Source of the DNA: Symsagittifera roscoffensis
Lineage: Eukaryota; Xenacoelomorpha; Acoela; Convolutidae
DNA length: 64,000 bases
Assembly: GCF_963678635.1 (NCBI RefSeq)
Contig: NC_087063.1
Coordinates: 5,244,580 to 5,308,579, forward strand
Reading direction: 5' to 3'
In this document: positions 9,675-20,003 of the stretch, piece by piece
Layout of the letters: each line of letters opens with the position of its first letter
Position numbering within the stretch: the first letter of the stretch is position 1
Made by a program: the position numbers and the translations under genes
The notes under the pieces: model-generated
What the model was told of the DNA's origin: nothing
The model's database searches: none
The model's input: the letters and a program-made list of their open reading frames with translations, nothing else

Positions 9675-11765
9675 TTAAGGTTTAAGGAGCCGTTTAGGCC
9701 ACAAACACCAAAACCGGTTGTCGATTGCTTTTTCGTTGTACAAGTCGATCCAAAATCTATGGCGTTTCTGAAAAGTTCGGGGTCCAGCTTGTGGTTTTTT
9801 GCTCAAACCGTCTGGATCTGAAATCAGCATGTTCAGACAATTTGAGTCAGAATTTGATACGCTCAAACTGATTGAGCCATAGGAACCAATTGAACCAAAA
9901 GAACTGGTATCCCACTGCGCGGGAAAAAAATTGCTGTGCTCATACCGTTTCCGTCGAATGAATCCCATTTCAGACTGTACGGATAATAGATTGCTATCTT
10001 CAGACTGTGTCCGTCGAAAGAATCCGGTTTCAGACCATATTGATGAGAAATTGCTATCTTCAGACCGTGTCCGACGAATGAATCCCATCTCAGGCTGTAC
10101 GGATGATAAATTGCTATCTTCAGACCGTGTCCGTCGAAAGAATCCGGTTTCAGACCATATTGATGAGAAATTGCTATCTTCAGATGTTGTCCGTCGAGGC
10201 AATCCAATTTCAGTTAGTATGGATGAGAAATTGCTATCTTCGGATAGTTTCCGTCGAAACGATCCCGTTTCAGACAGTATGGATGAGAAATTGCTATCTT
10301 CAGACCGTGTCCGTCGAATGAATCCGGTTTCAGACCGAATGGATGAGAATTTGCTGTTTTCAGACCATGTCCGTCGAATGAATCCGGTTTCAGACCAAAT
10401 GGATGAGAGTTTGCTGTCACCAGACCGTGTCCGTCGAATCAATCCTGCCTTAGATGGCATGGGTGAGATGTCGCTATATGCAGACAAAATCCGTCGACGG
10501 AATTCGGGTTCAGACCGCATTGATGAAAAATTGCTATCTTCAGACCGTGTGCATCGAAACAATCCGGTTTCAGACCGCATTGATGAGAATTTGCTGTTTT
10601 CAGACCATGTCCGTCGAATGAATCCGGATTTATACGGTATGGACGAGAAGTCGCTACATGCAGTCAAAGTTCGTGGACCAAATTCGGTGAATGAGAAATG
10701 GTTACGTTCAGACCGTGTCCTCCGAAAGGTTCCGGTTTCAGACTTAGTATGTTCGGAGCCTTGGAACCTAGAATGGCACTGTTTAGAATGTGTTGGCTTT
10801 ACAGACTTTGATTTCAGACCGTCTGAAAAATGGTTTCCAGCTTTTTTTCCAAATTTTTCGCTGCTTTGAATCTCTTCAGATACGTTATCTTCAATTGACT
10901 CTGGTAAGCTCTTAATAGTTTCATCTCTCACAGAACACAATACTAATAAGACAGGCAGAACTAAAGTCACAAGTGAGTCATCGCCTATTGAGTGATTTCT
11001 GGCAGATATTTGATTTTTAACTTTTGTATCCCACCATAATTGGATTTCTTCCAGCTCCAGCCTAGTTATGCAACCCGTGTTTTCTTGTTTCGGACCCGCC
11101 TTTGAAAGGTTCAGAAAGTCTATTTCTTTTTCAATGAGAGGAAAACAAATGAAAGAGAATGTCTTGAATAGTTTCAATGAAACATATTTATCCGGCCCTG
11201 AAAAAATATTCTCAATCAATTCAATTGACTTCTTCTGATACTTCATTTTGATTGAAATATCTTTCTTAAACCTTTGGACATTTGCACCGGACTTCATTTC
11301 ACTAACCTCAATCAGGACAAGATAGTTAGGACCCAAAATTGTGAAATCGCTCTTTCCTTCAAGATCACAATATAGTGGTTTGTTTTTTTCGTACATTTTT
11401 GTTTCGGCGTCTGTATCAACATTCCATATCCGGAATTGCTCGCGGTTAAAGATGACACCACACAGAACAACTATTGGCTCGTCCAATTTTCTCAACGCTG
11501 TGTATACTTTTGAAAATGCATTCCGTGTCACGTCGTAAGGTAATTCCGACTCATCGTAAATTGACAAAAACAAGGGAAGTGTTTCGCCAATGCAACTATC
11601 TATAACCAATTTTCTTCCGAACTCCAGGAAATTGTTTCGTGTTCGCAATGGTATATCTCGATGTTGTTCCGGTAGACGACTCATTATTTCTTCGTACGAC
11701 TTAAACAATGATTCATAGGTTGGGGTTTGCAAAGGAAAATTATAACTCGCAAATAAATGAAGCAC
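9675..11765 (-). CDS. NERD-like domain protein with a 20-residue repeat tail, helicase lost
   Basis: An open frame of 696 codons. The first in-frame ATG is at 11684 (codon 28). The upstream codons begin at GTG and directly follow a TTTTAATATCAG string, so either translation starts at the ATG or codon 1 follows a 3' splice site at about 11765. Residues 30-280 resemble the first NERD-like domain of the gene at 30320: LRTRNNFLEFGRKL, then VVLCGVIFNREQFRIWN, then KSDFTILGPNYLVLIEVSEM. The last motif aligns with the D..E-x-K nuclease core, but the Lys is Ser, so catalysis is doubtful. ELEEIQLWWDTKV corresponds to the segment that leads into the helicase in the relatives. Here, from about residue 355 to 610, there are instead 11-12 units of about 20 residues of the type FSSIWSETGFFRRTRSEDSN, rich in Ser, Arg and Glu. 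No Walker motif is present. Function unknown. Confidence 0.7.
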   Translation of the reverse strand: MLHLFASYNFPLQTPTYESLFKSYEEIMSRLPEQHRDIPLRTRNNFLEFGRKLVIDSCIGETLPLFLSIYDESELPYDVTRNAFSKVYTALRKLDEPIVVLCGVIFNREQFRIWNVDTDAETKMYEKNKPLYCDLEGKSDFTILGPNYLVLIEVSEMKSGANVQRFKKDISIKMKYQKKSIELIENIFSGPDKYVSLKLFKTFSFICFPLIEKEIDFLNLSKAGPKQENTGCITRLELEEIQLWWDTKVKNQISARNHSIGDDSLVTLVLPVLLVLCSVRDETIKSLPESIEDNVSEEIQSSEKFGKKAGNHFSDGLKSKSVKPTHSKQCHSRFQGSEHTKSETGTFRRTRSERNHFSFTEFGPRTLTACSDFSSIPYKSGFIRRTWSENSKFSSMRSETGLFRCTRSEDSNFSSMRSEPEFRRRILSAYSDISPMPSKAGLIRRTRSGDSKLSSIWSETGFIRRTWSENSKFSSIRSETGFIRRTRSEDSNFSSILSETGSFRRKLSEDSNFSSILTEIGLPRRTTSEDSNFSSIWSETGFFRRTRSEDSNLSSVQPEMGFIRRTRSEDSNFSSIWSETGFFRRTQSEDSNLLSVQSEMGFIRRKRYEHSNFFPAQWDTSSFGSIGSYGSISLSVSNSDSNCLNMLISDPDGLSKKPQAGPRTFQKRHRFWIDLYNEKAIDNRFWCLWPKRLLKP
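9931..10700. repeat. 60-bp coding minisatellite
   Basis: About 12-13 units of 60 bp with the plus-strand core CAGACCGTGTCCGTCGAA and ATTGCTATCTTCAGAC. The period is a multiple of three, so the minus frame translates as 20-residue repeats. A plus-strand frame (9931-10869) is also free of stops through the array. I treat that one as a by-product of the repeat, because the conserved NERD-like part lies only on the minus strand. Confidence 0.85.
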
Positions 11766-12017
11766 TGATATTAAAATAAGTCCAGATAATATAACATAAA
11801 TTTCGAAGAATCTTTTTTAGTTCTATGAGATTTTGAAGTTTCATAAAAATTCAAATCTCTGAACAACTGAATGAAATTTTTCAAACAAAACCAACTGTGG
11901 GAAAAAACTTTTTAAAGCTTCCTTGAGTATGAATGTTTTTTGAAGCTATAAGATTTGAAAGATAAAGGGGAAATGCTTGTACAACGATCGTCAAATTTTA
12001 GGTATATAGACAGGCGC

Positions 12018-12394
12018 ACAGACAATTCGGCCAAAGACAATTCAGCCAATTTGAAATTCAGACAATTCAGCCAAAAATAAATAGACAATTCAGCCTGAGA
12101 CAGTTCAGCCAGTTTTACATAACGCTAGATTCGAAAGAAAAAAGTAGGAATTGGAGTTATTTCTTGATTTAAGATCGCCGGTGGGCGCGCTAGACGCGCG
12201 TCGCCCCTTCGCGGCGATAACCGGCTCTAAATTTCATATAGAGTCCTACCCTCTGTTGGCAAGCTCGCATCACGTTGGCGCGACTGCGGCGGTCACTATT
12301 ATTGGCTGAATTGTCTGTGGCTGAATTTTCCGCATACTTCTGGCTGAATTGTCTGAATTTCAAATCGGCTGAATTGTCTTTGGTTATATTGTCG
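12018..12394. mobile_element. Fold-back element with inverted GACAATTCAGCC arrays
   Basis: The left side (12018-12110) carries about five copies of the phrase GACAATTCAGCC. The right side (12298-12394) carries about four in reverse complement, GGCTGAATTGTC. Roughly 55 bp of each arm pairs (for example CAATTTGAAATTCAGACAAT). The centre (12175-12210) is GC-rich, with two small hairpin candidates around GCGCGCTAGACGCGCG and TCGCCCCTTCGCGGCGA. There is no coding capacity. No target-site duplication could be defined. It looks like a non-autonomous DNA element. Confidence 0.6.
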
Positions 12395-13308
12395 AACATA
12401 TTGTTTAGATTGAGTTGAAGTTCAAATTGAAGAGAGCACTCCGATTATAAAGATTGCTATTCAGTTTGCTCCAAACTGTTCAACGAGATTTCGTTTTTGC
12501 TGATATTTAAAATGTTTTTCTATTTGTCGCTGTTGTAGGCAATTCGGGGCTTCTATTTTGGTAACATGTGCAAGCAAAAGTAACATGTTGTCGACATAAA
12601 AGATTTTAATACTGTTTATATAATTAAACACCATCATGTGCAAAAAAATGGAAGCAAAATAGCTTTCCTTCAGCAAAAAATAAAATTACCGTATATATAA
12701 TCCGACACATTTCCGTACAATAATAAAAAAGCAAAAGTGGCATTTTTCAGCATAAAATTAAATCTAACGTAAATAGTAGCGTACGTAAATTAGTGCAGGT
12801 GTTATTTGGTATCAACGAGCTTGACATCAGCTGCCGCCAAAAAGGAAACAAAATTATATGGTTTTTGTGTCTTTTTATTTTAGCTTGCTCAATCATTTGT
12901 TACTAAAACAAAATCACATTTTTCAACTAGAAAAAGAACATTCACGCACAAATATCAAAACTTGATTCGCAAATTGATGTCAAAAAGACTATTTCTAAAT
13001 TAACTTAGAAGAAACTAGCTCGAAAAAGTTTACTTTGTATAGAAATAAAATTGACGAACTGTTGAGAAATAAACAGCCACTTTTACCCAGCCACCTACAT
13101 CTACAAAATTGACATCTCCAAAGCTATAACGTTAGTAAATAAATGTTAATATTTCGGAAAATGATCAGAAATTGAGACTCATTGCTGACCTATTTTAGTT
13201 AAAAATACTCATGTCTCGGAGAATTCTTTAACGTATCAAGTTAAAATTTTATAACCTGCCTAAGAATTACCAAGTTTAAAAAAAGCAACTTGATTTCTCC
13301 AATCTTTA
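12395..13308. other. No gene recognised
   Basis: AT-rich. The only open frames are short and lack motifs. No repeat shared with the rest of the window was noticed. Confidence 0.5.
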
Positions 13309-13841
13309 TTGTTCCGACTTTCGTAACGAAAGTAACGGAATATTGGGGCTCGGGGTGATTTTTTTTCTTCAGGCAAATTTCGACTTTAAACTAGCCATTT
13401 TTGACCGAATTTTTTAAATCATTCAAAAGGTATTGATGACCTGAGCTTAAATTTGAAAGTTTATTTCATCTTTGATCATTTTTTTGTAAAAATATGAGGG
13501 TTTAAAGATTGCCATTTTGGCCAGATTGGGACAATTAAGGCGCGATATAACTCGCGCTATCAACGCGTAAGCGGAGATTTATTCTGTCTTAGATATCGTT
13601 CCAAATTGGTTGAAAGAAACTTATTTGCCATAATTGATTTGTTACAAGGAGAGAAAACTACTCTTTTGTACTTCGTATGGCGTGTGGGGTTATAATTTTT
13701 ATTTTGAAAATCGAATTTTAGAAAAAAATTTAGTTTCATTTTATTTTATTACAATTATTTTTTTTATTTTAACACTGCTCCACAAACCTTAAAAGGCAGT
13801 CGGAACATTCACGGCCTCGCCCTGATACGAGCAGTCTTGTT
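13309..13841 (+). mobile_element. Helentron-like non-autonomous element, complete copy
   Basis: The left end is TTGTTCCGACTTTCG followed by CGAAAGTAACGGAA. Near the right end AGTCGGAACA, the reverse complement of TGTTCCGACT, is followed by a hairpin of the type CAGGGC-TTC-GCCCTG (slightly mutated here) and the tail ATACGAGCAGTCTTG. An inverted repeat that is terminal on the left but lies inside a hairpin and tail on the right is the published hallmark of non-autonomous Helentrons (HINE). The interior includes the conserved ACGCGTAAGCGGAGATTTA. No coding capacity. Other copies or pieces: 35643-36144, 36495-36953, 38924-39390, 39785-40292, 42665-43132, 43560-44069, 45907-46115, 46138-46643, 51055-51110, 56440-57662 and 63933-63965. 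Confidence 0.6.
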
Positions 13842-16169
13842 ATTTTTAGTAATCAGCTATACAGCAAACTTCATTGGAATAAAATCTTGTATCAAACCCT
13901 TGCGCGTTTATAAAGAAAGGAAAACTTTAAGCAAACTTTATGCAATCCTATATTCAGCAAAAATTCGCCAAGCAAAGGATGACTTCAATCAACACTAATT
14001 CTATAGAAAATGAAAGAACATCCTCTATATGCTGCAAACAAAAGATGTAGACAAATAGCTCAACTCATTCCTGTTTCTACGATGACATCTTTTGCTCAAA
14101 AATAATGTGTCGACAGTTCAAATTTTCAAAAGAAGACAACTGCAGCAATTGAAAAAAATCTTCTGCTGCATCCCTTATTGTTCCGACCATTGGAAAAGGA
14201 GAGAAAATTTGTATTCGGGTGTGTTATAGTTTTTTTTGTTTTCCACGCAAAATCAGATACCACAAATAATCATCGGAAGGGATCGAATGATACATCAAGT
14301 TGAAGCTTTTATTTTGTCGTGATTTGAACTATATATATTAAAAAAATTGAAGTCAGAGTTGAGAAAATAATGTATGAAACTTTTTTTTTCTAATTTCGAG
14401 CGAATAAGGTGAGCGAGCAGGCTATTTTTTTTAAACCAAAAGCGTTTGTCAGAAACTAAACTATCATTCCAATGAGTGGAGTCTTTTTTATCATAAATAA
14501 GCTTTTTCAGTCCTGATCTGAGCGACATCAACAAAGTTTTGTCTAACTTCGATCAAGTAAAGCAAGAATGGCCTTATTAGCCAACTAACTGTCCGATATG
14601 TAGACTTAATGATTTTTACAATTGATATTTGTGTTCAGTAGAGGAATAAAGGGGGACGCCTCCGCAGGACTTCGACCCTCTGCCGTTCCAAAGGGTCCTA
14701 TTTTTTGTACTATTTTGGGACATCCATTTGTGGCTGACTTACCCTGACTTATTTTTAAAGGCGCTTTTGGCGCCGATAAATGCTAGTTTCATGGGGGCAG
14801 ATTGAGTCGAAAAAACGCTTTCTTTGACATGTGGCGCAGAGAGTTTTCAGTCGCTAAGTGTTTCAAGTTGTTAATCATTTTTGCGTTCATATCGATTCAG
14901 CGATTGTAAATATGTTTCGGCGCACATATCCATGTACCTTGTCACATCTAGCGCTATTGGGAGATAGAAATTTGGATTTACAAGTAGCCACACAAGGTAG
15001 ATCATTTAGCTAATCAATTCCTTAGCACTCTAGTTCTTAGAAAACGGTTTCCTAAATTAATTACGGGTCTCTTTGGTCGCATATTTAAACATCGCATAAA
15101 AAGCATTAAAAGGCATAAAAAGCTAGACCGTCAACAACTCAGTTCTCCTTGAATAATTGGAAAATAATAAAATTCAGATTTTCAATCCTATTCTCTAGTG
15201 CATTCAACAGGTGGATATTTATATTTTTAATTCTAAATTCAAAGTTCTGTCGTGGCAGGTAAATACGATATACGGAAAGCTTTGAAATCAGAAAGAAAGT
15301 ACCAATCAGAGCTTACCTTTTGCAATCAGAACGGGTTGTCATGCAAGTTCTTGAAAGATTATTTAAAATACTATGATTTTGGATGATTCCGGCATTATCT
15401 TGCTAGAAATTATACTTATAGCAAATTGTTGATTTTTAATCTCATCCCATACGCCAATAAAAGCAAATAGCTTTCATGGAAAAAGGAAGCCTTTTTAGCC
15501 ACTCATAGATACAGACAAGTCACGGCGACTGTCCCAAAAAGCATCATTTGTTAAAATTTTTGCTTGGATTGTATCTATAAGAACTCAACATTCAAACCAT
15601 TTTTCAATTAATTGACACGAATGACAAAAATCAAGACACTCATGGCCAAAAATTGATATCTTTTACTTCTAATTGCTAGATATGCAAACCAACAGGATTT
15701 TTTGCAAAAAAAACCTAAAAAAATTCATTTTGAAACTTTTTGAAAAGCAAAAACTAGTTAATAACAACACAAAACTTTATACAAATTGAAAGCAAATTTT
15801 TTTTTTCAATTTTTGCAAAAAAAATTTTGCAAATTTTATCCAGAGGAGCTTTTTATTCGAATTTTTACTCATAGGTTTTTTTTGGCTTTCCTCGGTTTTT
15901 TTTTGCTGGTCGGAATGCTTTATCTGAACGCATTTTAAGATTTGATCTCGCATGATCAGATTCGTGCAAGCTAAGCTCCCTTTTCAAGGTTCTTGACAGA
16001 TAATTTTCCTCATGCAAGATTTCTCACAATTACTATCATCTTGCAAGGTCTTACTAGATAACCCTCTTTGATCGACAAAGGTAGTTCACTCAAAGTTCTG
16101 TCTGCACTCTAGTCTCTCCAGTAAGTTTTTTCTGAAGTTTTAATGCTGCCAAAATTGACGCTCGATATT
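13842..16169. other. No gene recognised
   Basis: AT-rich non-coding sequence. It includes a possible 5' tip of the Helentron-like element near 14173 (TTGTTCCGACC) and the MITE fragment listed at 14636. The remaining open frames are short and without motifs. Confidence 0.5.
14636..14850 (+). mobile_element. Truncated CAGGGGCGG-type (hAT-like) MITE
   Basis: It begins CAGTAGAGGAATAAAGGGGG, like the left end of the copy at 24019 (CAGTAGCGGATTTAGG). It shares the AAAGGGTCC..ACTATTTTGGGA..GGCTGAC..GGCGCTTTTGGCGCC series with 24100-24185. The right end is missing. Confidence 0.55.
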
Positions 16170-16600
16170 TTATACCGAACATGCAGTGTTGACTTCCTGT
16201 TTTTTTCTTCAAACTAATATGGCTGATATTTCAGTTGTTACAGCTGAGCAATTAGTCGTACTTTTGCTACTCGTCACTCAAAGTTACAAACAGAAAATCT
16301 CAAAGAGGTGATCATTTTCAAGGCGCCCGAAAGATTGAAAAACAAAAAAACTGTTGCATAGCGCCGATTACACACACTACCAATACGGAATCTGGGATGC
16401 CCATCACGACGCCAAGTGTTCCAATTAAATAAAGCGAACTTGCAATTGTTCCAAATTTAGTTTATACTGAGCTTGCAGGTTTGAATCCAGTTTTTCTTTT
16501 TTTCTTTTGACCATTAATTGTTGATATTTCAAATATTATAAGTAAATTGTTGGTCTTTGTTTTGCTCCTTCTCACTCAAAGTCAAAAACAGTTTTTTGTT
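16170..16600 (+). repeat. Duplicated 5' flank of the nuclease-helicase gene
   Basis: 16170-16305 and 16462-16600 are diverged direct repeats. Shared strings include TTTATAC, TTTTTCTT, GATATTTCA and CACTCAAAGT, in the same order about 290 bp apart. Between them lies the NERD fragment at 16363-16428. The arrangement suggests a tandem duplication of promoter plus first coding part, of which the upstream unit has decayed. Confidence 0.5.
16363..16428 (+). pseudogene. Relic NERD-domain fragment upstream of the intact gene
   Basis: The 21 sense codons here translate to DYTHYQYGIWDAHHDAKCSN plus a leading Ala, then TAA. They align with KYTHFQYRMWEIDHEAKTC in the adjacent protein and with KYNHYQFHLWDPDFDPEAC in the first NERD domain of the 30 kb gene. 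Too short to be functional. It may be the remnant of a first NERD domain that the 689-residue gene once had. Confidence 0.65.
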
Positions 16601-16624
16601 TTATCCGTGTGTGGTTTTGTTTAG

Positions 16625-18694
16625 ATGACAAAAATCAAAGAGGACACTGACTATTTCTTATACGGAAAAATACTGTTTGATAAATTTGTGAAAAAAGAAG
16701 AATGCGTGTTTCCGACAATGTTTCCACGTGTTCCCCGTCAGCAATACATTGACAAAATTCAAGGACAGGACTTGCCTGCAGCGGTAAATCAAATTAATGA
16801 CAAAGAACAACAGGATAATTATGAGTCAGAGGTGATGGTCTTCAGAGCTCTTGAACTATTGAAAGGTCAAAACTTGTTAGTTTTACATAGTGTGAAGTAC
16901 ACTCATTTTCAATACAGGATGTGGGAAATTGACCACGAAGCCAAGACATGCAAAAAATGTCAAAAGCATCCTAATTGCGTTGAAGGCGAAAATGACTTCA
17001 TTATAATTGGACCTAACTACATTGTGCTTATTGAAGTCAAAAATCCCGACGAAGATCTGACATATCAGAAGGAGTTACTACACAAAGCAGAGGTTCAACT
17101 GAAAAAATCAGTGTCAATAATTGAAGGCATGCTAAGAAAAAGTGACGATTCTTTGATTTCGGAAAATGTTTCTTTTCATGTTCTTCGTTTTGATGCATTT
17201 CCTTGCTGCGATTCTAGCACTCATGAAAAGGGGGACATTCCTATTTTATGCGCACCTGAATTGGAAGACATCGAAAAATGGTGGGAGTCAAATATCATAG
17301 AGCAAACAAAAAAAGCTGAAACAAACTACAAAGGCAATTTCAATGGAGTGAAGCACGCGCTTCTGGCATTATGGGCGACAGAGCATACGATCATTGATGA
17401 ATCGCAAATGCAGATATCAAAAGTCATTAAGGAAACTGACAAAAAACTTCGCGATGGCTTCATCACGTTTATTAGAAAGAACGGCGCTCTCAGCAGTCGG
17501 AATATTGTCGAAACAGCCAAAATTGAAACCGCCAAAATTGATGGACTGAATGTTTTCAAAATCCTCAAAATTGAGTATATAACAAAAGAACAGCAGAAAG
17601 TTTTTGAGAAACCGACTTTAAGGTTGGTAATAACAGGTTGTGTTGGATCTGGCAAAAGTTTAGTTTTGATAGCTAGATTTTTGCACAAAAAACTAACACA
17701 AGTAAGCTCGAAAATGGCTCTTCTGGTTTTTAATCAAGTGAAATTAGTAGAATACGTGCAAATTTTCAAGGACGCATACATAGAAGTTACAGACGTTAAT
17801 GAAGACAAATTCGATCCAGAAACCTTGAAGAATGGTGTAGTGATTATTCATTGCAACACTAATAAAGAACTTTCCCAGATTCCAGATGTTATTAAAAAGC
17901 TACCTAGTGATACTATTGTGTACATTGATGACGCTCACGCTTCAAGCACAAACTTTGCACCTCTTAATTGGGAATCTTTAGCAGTTGACCTCAATCAAAG
18001 TCATTTGGCCCGCGACGAAGGGACTCCACAATGGGATCTGAGCAATTTGGACGTCGAATACTTGAGCCGCAACTACCGCAGTACTCCAGAAATAGTTACA
18101 TATCTCGAAAAACTCTCATATCATATAATGAAAGAAGATGAAACACAGCAGAACTTGATAAACGCTCCTGCCGAACTTTTGCATATTCCTAGAAATGGCC
18201 ACTTAATTCACGGACCACAGCTCACCCTTGATGTCTGGCGCACCGATGATCCAAAATCAATTCCGCAATTATTAAAAGTTCTCGTCGGCGAATTTTACCG
18301 TGCAAGCTCACGTTTCGGCGAAGAAGGTGTTACAGGCAAATGCGTTATTCTAGCTCCAGCAGACGATGACGATGGAATCCTGAATACCTTTGGAAGAAAT
18401 CAATTCAACAGTAGTTTTTGTATTGTTGTCGATCCTAGCGAACAAAATATTTACTCCACGGAGTTTACAGCATGTCTAATACTCCTCCAATTCTCAAATC
18501 TGAACACCAGAAATTTGCGATTGCTGTTCAATGTTTTCTCAAGGGCCAGAGTGTATTGTCATATTAAAATTATTGTCAAAGAAATTGAAGGCGATGCCAA
18601 TCAAATAGACGACCTCAAAGTATTCTTAAGCATTTTCAAAGGTGCAAAAGTGAATGATCAAACATATCAACCAGGAACTGATGGATTATACTAA
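16625..18694 (+). CDS. NERD nuclease - superfamily 1 helicase fusion protein, intact
   Basis: 689 residues from an ATG at 16625 to TAA, no interruption. N-terminal half: a NERD/PD-(D/E)xK-like core with ESEVMVFRALELL (67-79), KYTHFQYRMW (91-100), a Cys cluster CKKCQKHPNC (109-118), then NDFIIIGPNYIVLIEVKN. In the last motif D124, E137 and K139 would be the catalytic triad. Linker: WW (219-220) and ALWATE (248-253). C-terminal half, helicase-like: EQQKVF (Q-motif-like, 322-327), Walker A GCVGSGKS (338-345), Walker B IVYIDDAH (431-438), SRNYRSTPEI (481-490, like UvrD motif IV), STEFTACLIL (611-620, motif V position), and FSRARVYCHI (638-647, motif VI with two arginines). Known: NERD domains occur fused to helicases and are predicted nucleases. 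Inferred: an ATP-driven nucleic-acid enzyme, probably single-exon. The ATG follows TTTGTTTAG, so an upstream exon cannot be excluded. No signal peptide or membrane segment is seen. Confidence 0.85.
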   Translation: MTKIKEDTDYFLYGKILFDKFVKKEECVFPTMFPRVPRQQYIDKIQGQDLPAAVNQINDKEQQDNYESEVMVFRALELLKGQNLLVLHSVKYTHFQYRMWEIDHEAKTCKKCQKHPNCVEGENDFIIIGPNYIVLIEVKNPDEDLTYQKELLHKAEVQLKKSVSIIEGMLRKSDDSLISENVSFHVLRFDAFPCCDSSTHEKGDIPILCAPELEDIEKWWESNIIEQTKKAETNYKGNFNGVKHALLALWATEHTIIDESQMQISKVIKETDKKLRDGFITFIRKNGALSSRNIVETAKIETAKIDGLNVFKILKIEYITKEQQKVFEKPTLRLVITGCVGSGKSLVLIARFLHKKLTQVSSKMALLVFNQVKLVEYVQIFKDAYIEVTDVNEDKFDPETLKNGVVIIHCNTNKELSQIPDVIKKLPSDTIVYIDDAHASSTNFAPLNWESLAVDLNQSHLARDEGTPQWDLSNLDVEYLSRNYRSTPEIVTYLEKLSYHIMKEDETQQNLINAPAELLHIPRNGHLIHGPQLTLDVWRTDDPKSIPQLLKVLVGEFYRASSRFGEEGVTGKCVILAPADDDDGILNTFGRNQFNSSFCIVVDPSEQNIYSTEFTACLILLQFSNLNTRNLRLLFNVFSRARVYCHIKIIVKEIEGDANQIDDLKVFLSIFKGAKVNDQTYQPGTDGLY

Positions 18695-18929
18695 TAGTTT
18701 GATGCTGATGTCGCATTTTTGCTATCGCTTCATCTCTCAGACTTTCCACTCCAGCAAACATACAGATGCTTTGTTTATATTTCATTCTAAGTTAGCTTTT
18801 TTATATTTCTGGATATTAAACATTATTTCATAAACTATTTAAAAGTAACCAATCATGATCCATTGTTTGGCCCCACGTGTTGTTTTTTGTAAATTTCAAA
18901 AGATCAAATGATTATGCCGATTTGCAGTA

Positions 18930-18935
18930 AATAAA
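18930..18935 (+). promoter_or_regulatory. Poly(A) signal AATAAA
   Basis: Canonical hexamer 236 bases after the stop codon of the 689-residue gene. It supports a 3' UTR of about 250 bases. Not tested experimentally. Confidence 0.45.
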
Positions 18936-19044
18936 AATTGATCTTGAGCTTACTTCGTGTGTAACAGTTTGTTTAGGCTATTGAAATAAAAGTATCTCTA
19001 TAAGAACTATAAAATAGAACACGAGTATAGGGTAAAACCTAGGC

Positions 19045-20003
19045 TGATCTCATCTGTTGCAATCAATAAGGGTCAGAAAGACAAACGAAACTAATCTAGC
19101 TCAAGAGCTTGGATTTTTATTTTCCAATGTCTAAAGATCTCACGAAACAAAACTAACATTTCTTTAATTTTTAAGTCCTAGGAATAGACAAAAAAATCAT
19201 TGTTGATAAAAAAATTTTAAAAAAATCCGAAACAGATGCATTTTTTTTACTTCAAGCGAGAAAAATGTCAGGGAAAACCTCGAAAGGGATAAATTGAGGA
19301 GAAGATTAAAAAATAAAAACACTTTTACCCCATAACAGTGACTGTAAATTTTTAGCATTTTCTTCCATGTTAAATAAATTAACGTTCTCAATTTACAAAA
19401 AATAAGTTTTCGAAAACAATCAAAACTTTTCTTGGATCTATTCAAATATCTATATTTGTAACTATTTTCAAACATACCTGAAATATTGTCGCCTTTGGTT
19501 TCGACTTGCTCTCCAGCATATAAATGATCTCATCTGTTGCAATCAATAAGGGTCAGAAAGACAAACGAAACTAATCTAGCTCAAGAGCTTGGATTTTTAT
19601 TTTCCAATGTCTAAAGATCTCACGAAACAAAACTAACATTTCTTTAATTTTTAAGTCCTATGAATAGACAAAAAATCATTGTTGATAAAAAATTTTTAAA
19701 AAAATCCGAAACAGATGCATTTTTTTTACTTCAAGCGAGAAAAATGTCAGGGAAAACCTCGAAAGGGATAAATTGAGGAGAAGATTAAAAAATAAAAACA
19801 CTTTTACCCCATAACAGTGACTGTAAATTTTTAGCATTTTCTTCCATGTTAAATAAATTAACGTTCTCAATTTACAAAAAATAAGTTTTCGAAAACAATC
19901 AAAACTTTTCTTGGATCTATTCAAATATCTATATTTGTAACTATTTTCAAACATACCTGAAATATTGTCGCCTTTGGTTTCGACTTGCTCTCCAGCATAT
20001 AAA
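19045..20003. repeat. Near-perfect 480-bp tandem duplication
   Basis: The unit TGATCTCATCTGTTGCAATC..CTCCAGCATATAA occurs at 19045-19522 and 19525-20003 with period 480. I see only a G/T change near 19182/19662 and one-base differences in A/T runs. Minus-strand open frames in each unit are identical shadows without motifs. The low divergence means a recent event or an assembly duplication. Confidence 0.85.

Noticed and set aside
10103-10869. Plus-strand open frames over the 60-bp repeats as a separate gene
   Set aside because: Their openness follows from the period and stop-free unit. The conserved NERD-like part is only on the minus strand.
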